Source: an uncultured Marvinbryantia sp. (GTDB lineage Bacteria; Bacillota; Clostridia; Lachnospirales; Lachnospiraceae). Taken from it: a stretch of 7,165 bases of DNA. How positions within the stretch are numbered: position 1 is the first letter of the stretch; every line of letters begins with the position of its first letter. Location: assembly GCA_947624335.1 (NCBI GenBank), contig CANQJX010000091.1:1-7165 (forward strand), in the 5' to 3' direction. Shown piece by piece: positions 1-5,368 of this stretch. A model generated the notes under the pieces. The model saw only the letters and a list, made by a program, of their open reading frames with translations. It did no database searches and had not been told where the DNA came from. Position numbers and translations under genes: made by a program.

Positions 1-419
1 GGCAATTCAATCGTGGTGTCCGGGGCGTCCTCAAACTGGAAAGAGTCGATTGAAATACCGCCCACCATACATTCGCTGACAGCAACGGTGTTGATGCCTA
101 CGTTGATAATGTCCACATACGCTTCCAGATTGCCTTTTGTAAAGCGGAAGGAACTGTAGTTATTCGGCGCCATCTCGGTGGTGTCGTCGTCTACACAGGT
201 CCAGTCTTTCGCAACAAAATCGGCATAGCTCATTGGAAACTGATAAAGTTCGCCGTCCAGTTTTACCTGGAAGCTGTACAGATCGTCGGAGAGTTCGCCG
301 TCCGCCGCCGCTTCCGTGGAAGCTTCCGTTTCCGTTTCCGCATCTGCCCATGCGGTCATGCCAAATGCAGAGAAAACAAGACTGCAGGCCAGCAGACAGG
401 ATAAAAATTTTTTGCTCAT
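1..419 (-). CDS. Secreted protein of unknown function (N-terminal part, runs off left edge)
   Basis: I do not recognise the family. The ATG at 419 (minus strand) follows an AGGAGGA ribosome-binding site at 430-424 with a 4-nt gap, which fixes the start. The visible 139 residues begin with a Sec signal peptide: KK at residues 3-4, a hydrophobic core at about 5-23, and an Ala-Trp-Ala signal peptidase I site at 23-25. LLAC at 9-12 sits too early in the hydrophobic stretch to be a convincing lipobox, so secretion or wall association is more likely than a lipoprotein. A low-complexity acidic Glu/Thr/Ala linker follows at about 27-39. The mature part looks globular, with motifs such as DGELYQFPMSYADF near residues 54-67 and VGGISIDSFQF near 120-130. 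It is transcribed divergently from thrS. The C-terminus is outside the window, so length and further domains are unknown. Confidence 0.8.
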   Translation of the reverse strand, partial: MSKKFLSCLLACSLVFSAFGMTAWADAETETEASTEAAADGELSDDLYSFQVKLDGELYQFPMSYADFVAKDWTCVDDDTTEMAPNNYSSFRFTKGNLEAYVDIINVGINTVAVSECMVGGISIDSFQFEDAPDTTIEL

Positions 420-470
420 AATGTCCTCCTTTACCTTTGGGTAATAAAAATATTAATATAAAGTAAAATG

Positions 471-499
471 ATTATAACACATCTGTGTATACAAAAAAA
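471..499 (-). promoter_or_regulatory. Putative sigma-A promoter (extended -10) for the secreted-protein gene
   Basis: Read on the minus strand, positions 479-471 give TGTTATAAT, a perfect extended -10 (TGn plus TATAAT). The matching -35 position (499-494, 17-bp spacer) is only TTTTTT, so the promoter would rely on the extended -10. Transcription would start near 464, leaving a leader of about 45 nt before the ATG at 419. This is assigned by consensus only. Confidence 0.55.
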
Positions 500-558
500 G
501 TGGAAAATGTCTAAATTTTTCTGGAGTTTTTTGTAAGTTTGGCGGGATGACATTTAAG

Positions 559-586
559 TTGACAAATGGTATAAAACTGATATATT
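559..586 (+). promoter_or_regulatory. Putative sigma-A promoter of thrS
   Basis: A consensus TTGACA lies at 559-564. A TATATT -10 lies at 581-586 (16-bp spacer) and carries a TGA extension at 578-580. The predicted transcription start is near 593, giving a leader of only about 33 nt before the thrS ATG. The promoter is divergent from that of the secreted-protein gene. No T-box or terminator structure fits between it and the gene. Confidence 0.65.
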
Positions 587-625
587 ATCAAGAATAATAT
601 TACTTGTACAAAGAAGGAAAAGACG

Positions 626-2554
626 ATGATTATTACATTAAAAGACGGATCAAAAAAAGAATATGCGCAGGCAATGTCTGTGATCGACATTGCTTCGGAT
701 ATCAGCGAAGGGCTGGCAAGAGCCGCCACGGCGGGAGAAGTGGACGGAGAAGTAGTCGATCTGCGCACGGTAGTGTCGCGGGACTGCAGCCTGAATATTC
801 TTACCTTTGACAACCCGCAGGGCGCGGGCGCGTTCCGCCATACGACCTCCCACATTATGGCGCAGGCGATCAAGCGTCTTTACCCGGACGTAAAACTGGC
901 AATCGGGCCTTCGATTGCAGACGGCTTTTACTATGATATTGACAGCGACGAGCCGATTACGGCGGAAGATCTGGATAAGATCGAGCAGGAGATGAAAAAA
1001 ATCGTTAAGGAGGCGCTGCCGATCACGCGCTTTACCAAGCCGCGCGAGGAAGCGATCGCTTATTTTAAGGAGAAAAACGAACCGTATAAAGTAGAACTGA
1101 TTGAGGATCTGCCCAAAGACGCGCAGATCAGCTTTTACCAGCAGGGCGAATTTGTAGATCTGTGCGCGGGGCCGCATCTGATGAGTACCAAACCGGTGAA
1201 AGCGTTTAAACTGACCAGCCTGGCGGGCGCTTACTGGAGAGGCAGCGAGAAAAACAAAATGCTCACCAGAATTTACGGGACGTCCTTTACCCGCAAAGCG
1301 GATCTGGACGCGTATATCGCCCGTTTGGAGGAAGCGAAAAAGCGCGACCACCGGAAGCTTGGCAAACAGTTGGGCTTGTTTATGCTGCGCGACGAGGGAC
1401 CCGGTTTTCCGTTCTTCCTTCCCAAAGGGATGATTTTAAAAAACACGCTGCTGGACTACTGGAGAGAGATCCACCGAAAAGCGGGCTATGTGGAAATTTC
1501 CACTCCGATCATGCTCAACCGCCAGTTGTGGGAAACCTCCGGGCATTGGGATCATTATAAGGAAAATATGTATACCACGGTGATCGACGATACTGATTTT
1601 GCGATCAAACCGATGAACTGCCCGGGCGGCATTCTGGTTTATCAGTCGGAGCCGCGTTCTTACCGCGATTTGCCGCTTCGCATGGGCGAGCTCGGACTTG
1701 TACACCGCCACGAAAAATCCGGCCAGCTCCACGGCCTGATGCGCGTGCGCTGCTTTACGCAGGACGACGCGCACATCTTTATGATGCCGGAGCAGATCCG
1801 CGACGAGATCAAAGGCGTGGCGAAGCTGATCGACAGCGTATATCAGATGTTCGGGTTTAAATATCATGTAGAATTGTCCACGCGTCCGGAAAACTCCATG
1901 GGAAGCGACGAGGACTGGGAAATGGCCACAGACGGTCTTCGCAGCGCCTTAGACGATCTGGGGCTGGATTATGTGGTAAACGAAGGAGACGGCGCGTTTT
2001 ACGGTCCCAAGATCGACTTCCATCTGGAGGATTCCATCGGCAGGACATGGCAGTGCGGTACGATTCAGCTTGATTTTCAGTTGCCGCTGCGTTTTCAGTG
2101 CGAATATATCGGCGCGGACGGAAACGCGCACCGCCCGATTATGATTCACCGCGTGGCGTTTGGCTCCATCGAGCGTTTTATCGGTATTCTGATCGAACAT
2201 TTTGCGGGCGCGTTCCCCACATGGCTTTCGCCGGAGCAGGTGCGCGTGCTGCCGATTTCGGATAAATACCTGGATTACGCAAATGCGGTGAATGAGAAAT
2301 TAAAAGAAGCGGGAATCCGTTCGGAAACCGATACGCGCTCCGAGAAGATCGGTTATAAGATCCGCGAGGCGCGGCTGGCAAAAGTGCCGTATATGCTGGT
2401 AGTAGGAGCAAAAGAGGAAGAAGAAAACCTTGTTTCGGTCAGAAGCCGTTTTCTGGGCGACGAAGGGCAGAAAAAGCTGGATGATTTTATCGGCGCGCTG
2501 CAAAAAGAAATACAGAGCCGCGAGATACGCAAGGTAGAAGTGGAAGAGAATTAG
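626..2554 (+). CDS. thrS: Threonyl-tRNA synthetase (ThrRS)
   Basis: This is a cytoplasmic class II aminoacyl-tRNA synthetase that charges tRNA-Thr and edits mischarged Ser-tRNA-Thr. At 642 residues it has the usual full bacterial length. The order is an N-terminal TGS domain (about 1-62), the editing domain (about 65-225) with His72 and His76 of HxxxH plus Cys180 and His184 in CAGPH, the catalytic core (about 243-535) and the anticodon-binding domain (about 536-635). The zinc ligands that hold threonine are visible: Cys332 in MNCPGG, His383 in DDAHIF and His508 in MIHRV. Motif 2 (RHE at 361-363, Arg373) and motif 3 (GSIERF at 513-518) are intact. An AAGGA site at 614-618 lies 7 nt before the ATG. 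All key residues are present, so it should be functional. The leader is short and shows no T-box. Confidence 0.98.
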   Translation: MIITLKDGSKKEYAQAMSVIDIASDISEGLARAATAGEVDGEVVDLRTVVSRDCSLNILTFDNPQGAGAFRHTTSHIMAQAIKRLYPDVKLAIGPSIADGFYYDIDSDEPITAEDLDKIEQEMKKIVKEALPITRFTKPREEAIAYFKEKNEPYKVELIEDLPKDAQISFYQQGEFVDLCAGPHLMSTKPVKAFKLTSLAGAYWRGSEKNKMLTRIYGTSFTRKADLDAYIARLEEAKKRDHRKLGKQLGLFMLRDEGPGFPFFLPKGMILKNTLLDYWREIHRKAGYVEISTPIMLNRQLWETSGHWDHYKENMYTTVIDDTDFAIKPMNCPGGILVYQSEPRSYRDLPLRMGELGLVHRHEKSGQLHGLMRVRCFTQDDAHIFMMPEQIRDEIKGVAKLIDSVYQMFGFKYHVELSTRPENSMGSDEDWEMATDGLRSALDDLGLDYVVNEGDGAFYGPKIDFHLEDSIGRTWQCGTIQLDFQLPLRFQCEYIGADGNAHRPIMIHRVAFGSIERFIGILIEHFAGAFPTWLSPEQVRVLPISDKYLDYANAVNEKLKEAGIRSETDTRSEKIGYKIREARLAKVPYMLVVGAKEEEENLVSVRSRFLGDEGQKKLDDFIGALQKEIQSREIRKVEVEEN

Positions 2555-2560
2555 ACGTAT

Positions 2561-2603
2561 AAAAAAGAAAACGGCCGCAGATACTATTCCTGCATGACGG
2601 CCG
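2561..2603 (-). terminator. GC-rich hairpin with T-tract on the minus strand
   Basis: CGGCC at 2572-2576 can pair with GGCCG at 2599-2603, and GCAG at 2577-2580 with CTGC at 2590-2593. There is a 9-nt loop and a 5-nt bulge. On the plus strand the hairpin has an A-rich run before it (2561-2571) and no T-run after it. On the minus strand it is followed by TTTTCTTTTTT, so as an intrinsic terminator it works only in the antisense direction. No minus-strand gene is visible here for it to end. It may instead just stabilise the 3' end of thrS mRNA. Confidence 0.4.
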
Positions 2604-2649
2604 CGGATCCATATTCGCGGCGCATGAATCAGATAGGAGGAATCGTATC

Positions 2650-2964
2650 ATGCCGAAGTTATCATGTTCTGCCGTAAAGTGCATTTACAATGACAACCGG
2701 TTCTGCGGAAAAGGCGATATCAAGGTGACGGGCGAGCATGCACAGAAAGCGTGCGAGACCTGTTGTTCCAGTTTTCGTGAGAATACAACCGGAGTGGCAA
2801 AGAATTCCGTAGGCGATCCGTCCGCCGAGATTTATGTGGACTGCAGCGCCTGCAACTGCTGCTACAACGAAGATATGGAATGCCATGCCGATGAGATTGA
2901 CATTTGCGGCAATTCCGCCTGCAAGTGTGAGCAGACCGAATGCAGCACATTTGAGCGAGCGTAG
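2650..2964 (+). CDS. Tandem DUF1540 cysteine-rich small protein
   Basis: This 104-residue protein has 15 cysteines and two copies of the DUF1540 pattern, at residues about 4-42 and 63-101. In each copy a Cys-x4-Cys-x7-Cys core (Cys6/11/19 and Cys65/70/78) is followed about 15 residues later by a second cysteine cluster that ends in C-S-S/T-F (Cys35/38/39 and Cys91/93/98). The family is known mainly from Clostridia and related Bacillota and has no established function. The cysteine spacing suggests metal binding or redox chemistry, which is inference. There is no signal peptide, so it is probably cytoplasmic. A TAGGAGG site at 2634-2640 lies 9 nt before the ATG. I see no clear promoter in the 95-bp gap after thrS, so it may be cotranscribed with thrS. 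A terminator follows immediately. Confidence 0.85.
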   Translation: MPKLSCSAVKCIYNDNRFCGKGDIKVTGEHAQKACETCCSSFRENTTGVAKNSVGDPSAEIYVDCSACNCCYNEDMECHADEIDICGNSACKCEQTECSTFERA

Positions 2965-2966
2965 AC

Positions 2967-3012
2967 AAAAACAGGTTCCGATGCGGAAAACCCGTCGGAA
3001 TCTGTTTTTTTT
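2967..3012 (+). terminator. Intrinsic terminator after the DUF1540 gene
   Basis: An 11-bp stem (2971-2981 with 2995-3005, one G-T wobble) encloses a 13-nt loop and is followed by eight T (3005-3012). The stem can extend by A-T pairs from 2967-2970. It lies 3 nt after the stop codon and separates the thrS/DUF1540 unit from the infC promoter. Confidence 0.9.
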
Positions 3013-3045
3013 CGATCAGGGCTGCGCGGCAAAAGAAAAAAATTC

Positions 3046-3074
3046 TTGACAGCATACGTCCTGTGTGCTATGCT
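3046..3074 (+). promoter_or_regulatory. Promoter of the infC-rpmI-rplT operon
   Basis: A perfect TTGACA lies at 3046-3051, with a 17-bp spacer and TATGCT at 3069-3074 preceded by a TGC extension (3066-3068). The start would be near 3081. This is one of the strongest promoter matches in the window, as expected for a ribosomal protein operon. AGCATA at 3051-3056 and TATGCT at 3069-3074 form an inverted repeat inside it. Confidence 0.85.
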
Positions 3075-3080
3075 AGCAAA

Positions 3081-3226
3081 GCATGAAGAAAACAAAGCAG
3101 AGTATCCGCTCTCACCCCAGCACGCCTCAGTGACTGGCGGTTTATAAGATTCACAGATTCTATGGGTTTCTTGCGCGTGGATAGTTTGCTGTTCACGCGC
3201 TTATCTTTTTATGGAGGTATAAAACA
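3081..3226 (+). promoter_or_regulatory. infC operon leader, probable L20-responsive attenuator
   Basis: The untranslated leader of about 146 nt upstream of infC lies where Bacillota carry the L20 leader, in which ribosomal protein L20 binds an mRNA mimic of its 23S rRNA site and promotes premature termination. Visible elements are a small hairpin AGAGT/GCTCT (3099-3103 with 3108-3112), CGCC/GGCG (3123-3126 with 3136-3139), a repeated AGATTC (3147-3152 and 3155-3160) and a terminator at 3173-3210. CACGC at 3121-3125 can pair with GCGTG at 3175-3179 and so compete with the terminator. Assignment to the L20 family rests on position and architecture; I could not run a covariance-model search. Confidence 0.75.
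3173..3210 (+). terminator. Attenuator (intrinsic terminator) in the infC leader
   Basis: A perfect 7-bp stem, GCGCGTG (3173-3179) with CACGCGC (3194-3200), has a 14-nt loop and is followed by TTATCTTTTT (3201-3210). It ends 2 nt before the infC ribosome-binding site, so it must be bypassed for any gene of the operon to be expressed. This is the expected design of a regulated attenuator. Confidence 0.8.
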
Positions 3227-3229
3227 ATT
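3213..3229 (+). promoter_or_regulatory. infC ribosome-binding site and AUU start codon
   Basis: GGAGGT at 3213-3218 is 8 nt from ATT at 3227-3229, the optimal distance. The first in-frame ATG (3239) is 20 nt away, too far for this site. The codons after ATT (Ser-Asp-Leu-Met-Ile-Asn-Glu-Gln-Ile-Arg) match the usual IF3 N-terminus. This decides the start in favour of AUU. Confidence 0.87.
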
Positions 3230-3733
3230 AGCGATTTAATGATTAACGAACAGATCAGAGACAAGGAGGTTCGTCTGATCGGGGAACACGGGGAACAGAT
3301 GGGTATTATGTCTGCCAGGGACGCGCTGAAACTGGCGAAAGAGGCGGAGCTTGATCTGGTAAAAGTAGCGCCGACGGCAAAACCGCCGGTCTGCAAGATC
3401 ATCGACTACGGAAAGTTCCGCTACGAGATGGCAAGAAAAGAGAAAGACGCCAAAAAGAAACAGAAGACCATAGAGATAAAAGAAGTTCGTTTATCACCCA
3501 ACATCGATGTGAATGACCTGAATACGAAGATAGGCGCGGCGAGAAAGTTTCTTACAAAAGGCAATAAAGTAAAAGTAACGCTGCGTTTCCGCGGACGCGA
3601 GATGGCGCACATGCAGAGCAGCAGGCATATACTGGATGATTTTGCGCAGGCGCTGGAGGATGTGGCTGTGATCGATAAGGCTCCGAAGGTGGAAGGGCGC
3701 AGCATGACAATGATTTTAACTGAGAAACGCTAG
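3227..3733 (+). CDS. infC: Translation initiation factor IF-3, AUU start
   Basis: IF3 binds the 30S subunit, keeps subunits apart and proofreads the initiator tRNA-start codon match. From the AUU the protein has 168 residues, a normal length. The N-terminal domain (about 5-75) carries INEQIRDKEVRLI at 6-18 and the family signature KPPVCKIIDYGKFRYE at 52-67. A Lys/Glu-rich linker helix follows (about 68-84, with KKKQK). The C-terminal domain starts near IKEVRLSP (84-91) and contains TLRFRGREMAH. An ATG at 3239 would remove the four residues MSDL and lies too far from the GGAGGT site. IF3 is known in other bacteria to repress its own AUU-initiated mRNA, and the same feedback is likely here on top of the leader attenuator. 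It is first gene of infC-rpmI-rplT. Confidence 0.97.
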   Translation: MSDLMINEQIRDKEVRLIGEHGEQMGIMSARDALKLAKEAELDLVKVAPTAKPPVCKIIDYGKFRYEMARKEKDAKKKQKTIEIKEVRLSPNIDVNDLNTKIGAARKFLTKGNKVKVTLRFRGREMAHMQSSRHILDDFAQALEDVAVIDKAPKVEGRSMTMILTEKR

Positions 3734-3781
3734 TTGATCAGGTGAAATAAAAGAATTTATATTTAAGGAGGAACGAATAAA

Positions 3782-3979
3782 ATGCCGAAAATCAAGACAA
3801 GCAGAGCAGCAGCAAAACGTTTTAAACTGACCGGGACCGGAAAGTTAAAGAGAAATAAAGCTTATAAGAGCCATATCTTAACCAAAAAATCTACTAAGAG
3901 AAAGAGAAATCTTCGTAAGCCGACGATCACAGACGCGACCAATGTAAAGAATATGAAGAAGATTTTGCCTTATTTATAA
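3782..3979 (+). CDS. rpmI: 50S ribosomal protein L35
   Basis: This 65-residue, very basic protein starts MPKIKTSRAAAKRFK and contains the L35 pattern TGTGKLKRNKAYKSHILTKK. It is a structural component of the large subunit and has the usual length. AAGGAGG at 3765-3771 lies 10 nt before the ATG. It sits 48 bp after infC and 25 bp before rplT with no terminator between them, so it is cotranscribed in the conserved infC-rpmI-rplT order. Confidence 0.98.
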   Translation: MPKIKTSRAAAKRFKLTGTGKLKRNKAYKSHILTKKSTKRKRNLRKPTITDATNVKNMKKILPYL

Positions 3980-4004
3980 GAAGAGCAGAAGGAGGAAATA
4001 AGAC

Positions 4005-4361
4005 ATGGCAAGAGTAAAAGGCGGCATGAACGCAAGAAAGAAACATAATAGAGTATTAAAGCTGGCGAAAGGCTACAGAGGAGCGCGTTCCAAACAGTAC
4101 CGCATTGCAAAACAGTCGGTAATGCGCGCGCTGGCGACTTCCTATGCCGGCAGAAAACAGAAAAAGCGCCAGTTCAGACAGCTCTGGATCGCGCGTATCA
4201 ATGCGGCGGCAAGACTGAACGGGCTTTCTTACAGCAAATTTATGTATGGGTTAAAGCAGGCCGGCGTGGATATCAACCGAAAGATCCTTGCCGACATGGC
4301 GATCAACGACGCGGACGGTTTTGCAACACTGGCGGAACTGGCCAAGAGCAAGATTGCGTAA
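4005..4361 (+). CDS. rplT: 50S ribosomal protein L20
   Basis: This 118-residue protein has the typical L20 length. Its long basic N-terminal half starts MARVKGGMNARKKHNRVLK and contains AKGYRGARSKQYRIA. It is followed by the compact C-terminal domain (about 60-118) with ARINAAARLNGLSYSKFM. L20 binds 23S rRNA early in 50S assembly. In Bacillus and E. coli it also represses its own operon through the leader or operator mRNA, so it is the probable effector of the attenuator upstream of infC. AAGGAGG at 3989-3995 lies 9 nt before the ATG. It is the last gene of the operon, with a terminator 12 nt after the stop. Confidence 0.98.
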   Translation: MARVKGGMNARKKHNRVLKLAKGYRGARSKQYRIAKQSVMRALATSYAGRKQKKRQFRQLWIARINAAARLNGLSYSKFMYGLKQAGVDINRKILADMAINDADGFATLAELAKSKIA

Positions 4362-4373
4362 AGAACGACACAG

Positions 4374-4400
4374 ACAGCGCACAGATTGTGCGCTGTTTTT
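4374..4400 (+). terminator. Intrinsic terminator after rplT
   Basis: A perfect 9-bp stem ACAGCGCAC/GTGCGCTGT (4374-4382 with 4388-4396) has a 5-nt loop and a T-run at 4396-4400. The T-run is short (five T, then C), so some read-through into the downstream genes is possible. Confidence 0.88.
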
Positions 4401-4449
4401 CACAACATAGAGAAATTTCGGCGCAGTACCGGATAATCAGGGAAAAAGC

Positions 4450-5367
4450 ATGCAAAAGGCACAGATTACAGAGATAAAAATAAAGAATACGGTGGAGGGC
4501 GAAAACGGAAGCCTGGAAGTGCGGATCCATGCAAGGACGGGAGAACCCGCCTTTTTATGCGCGCAGCTTCTTACGGCGGACGGCAGGGAAGCGGACCGTA
4601 TTTTTCCGGTGGCGGTAGAAGCGCAGATGGATTTTTGCATGCAGGCGCAGCCGGTGCAGCTTTGGGACGCCGAACGCGTCCGCCTGTACGATCTCGTTCT
4701 GGAACTGCGCGACGAAAAAATGCAGCTTTTGGGCAGCACGGTAAAAAAGATCGCGTTTCGCAGATGGGACGCGCCGGATATTCTAAACGGAAAGAAAATA
4801 GAACGGCGCGTAAAACTTGCCGGCAAGTGGGAACGCTTTGGCGTTAAGGAGATACGGAACCAGCTTTCCCAACTGAAAAACGCGCATTATAATACGCTGC
4901 GGATAAACCGCGCCGATGCGAGCGAAGCGTGGCGGGAGCTTTGTCTGGAATACGGGATTTATCTGGAAGAAACCGGCCCGCTTTCGCCGGAGGAAAACGC
5001 GCACGCCGGGCAGGAATGGCTGTGCGGCGCCAATCCGGATTTTGAATTAAACGTGACGCAGCAGGGCGTTTTGATCGAGAATCACTGCGTATTTGCCAAC
5101 GCGTCGGAATATGAGTTGCACTACGCCCTGCTTCACGAGGGAAAAACGGTTTACCAGGGGAATATGGAGGCGGATGTGCCGCCGGGAAGCGGGCGGTATG
5201 TGGAGATTGCCTATCCGGCGCCTTTGGAAGCGGGAGAATACTGTTACCGCGCCGCGCTGCGTTTAAAAAGAGATACGGCATGGGCGAAAAAGGGAACGGA
5301 GCTTGCGGCGGGAGAAACGGCGGTTTCCAATATTTATGTGCAGCCAGGAAGGGAAAGGATCCAATGA
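4450..5367 (+). CDS. Non-catalytic GH2 (LacZ-type beta-galactosidase)-derived protein
   Basis: The 305-residue ORF resembles separate pieces of LacZ-type GH2 enzymes, which usually exceed 1000 residues. Residues 1-106 match the Ig-like domain leading into the barrel (VRLYDLVLELRDE at 77-89, then IAFRRWD). Residues 110-177 match the first barrel strands and helices: LNGK, IRNQLSQLKNAHYNTLRI (LacZ: LMKQHNINAVRTSHYP) and ELCLEYGIYLEETG (LacZ: ELCDEYGIYLIDET). The catalytic acid/base and nucleophile region is absent. Residues about 197-296 match the domain-4 beta-sandwich (VFANASEYELHYALLHEGK; RLKRDTAWAKKGTELA). The GVNRHE and TSHYP motifs are replaced, so hydrolase activity is very unlikely. There is no signal peptide. 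The ribosome-binding site is weak (AGGGA at 4439-4443), and I see no convincing promoter after the rplT terminator. The frame is open throughout and its base use is like its neighbours, which favours a retained protein over decay. A binding or regulatory role is speculation. Confidence 0.8.
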   Translation: MQKAQITEIKIKNTVEGENGSLEVRIHARTGEPAFLCAQLLTADGREADRIFPVAVEAQMDFCMQAQPVQLWDAERVRLYDLVLELRDEKMQLLGSTVKKIAFRRWDAPDILNGKKIERRVKLAGKWERFGVKEIRNQLSQLKNAHYNTLRINRADASEAWRELCLEYGIYLEETGPLSPEENAHAGQEWLCGANPDFELNVTQQGVLIENHCVFANASEYELHYALLHEGKTVYQGNMEADVPPGSGRYVEIAYPAPLEAGEYCYRAALRLKRDTAWAKKGTELAAGETAVSNIYVQPGRERIQ

Positions 5368-5368
5368 T

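Noticed and set aside
233..421. Short plus-strand open frame opposite the secreted protein
   Set aside because: It is the complement of the signal-peptide and linker region. The minus-strand gene has a proper ribosome-binding site and signal peptide, and this frame has neither.
650..1351. 233-codon open frame on the minus strand
   Set aside because: It lies wholly antisense to thrS, whose catalytic and editing motifs are certain. The translation has no recognisable domain and arises from GC-rich codons of thrS.
2967..3012. Terminator after the DUF1540 gene acting in both directions
   Set aside because: The A-run at 2967-2970 would give a short minus-strand T-run, but no minus-strand gene ends here, so only the plus-strand role was annotated.
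3239..3241. ATG as start of infC
   Set aside because: It is 20 nt from the GGAGGT site, whereas ATT at 3227 is 8 nt from it and restores the usual IF3 N-terminus.
4432..4437. GATAAT as a -10 box for the GH2-like gene
   Set aside because: No -35 hexamer is found at a proper distance, and the start would fall at about 4444, leaving no ribosome-binding site on the mRNA.
4450..5367. Calling the GH2-like ORF simply a pseudogene
   Set aside because: There is no frameshift or premature stop over 305 codons, two beta-domains remain recognisable, and the gene is tightly spaced to the next. Decay remains possible but is not supported by visible lesions.
5303..5368. Earlier in-frame ATG for the ABC ATPase
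   Set aside because: It would overlap the upstream gene by 65 bp, lacks a good ribosome-binding site, and adds residues unlike the family N-terminus. ATG 5369 gives the standard start.
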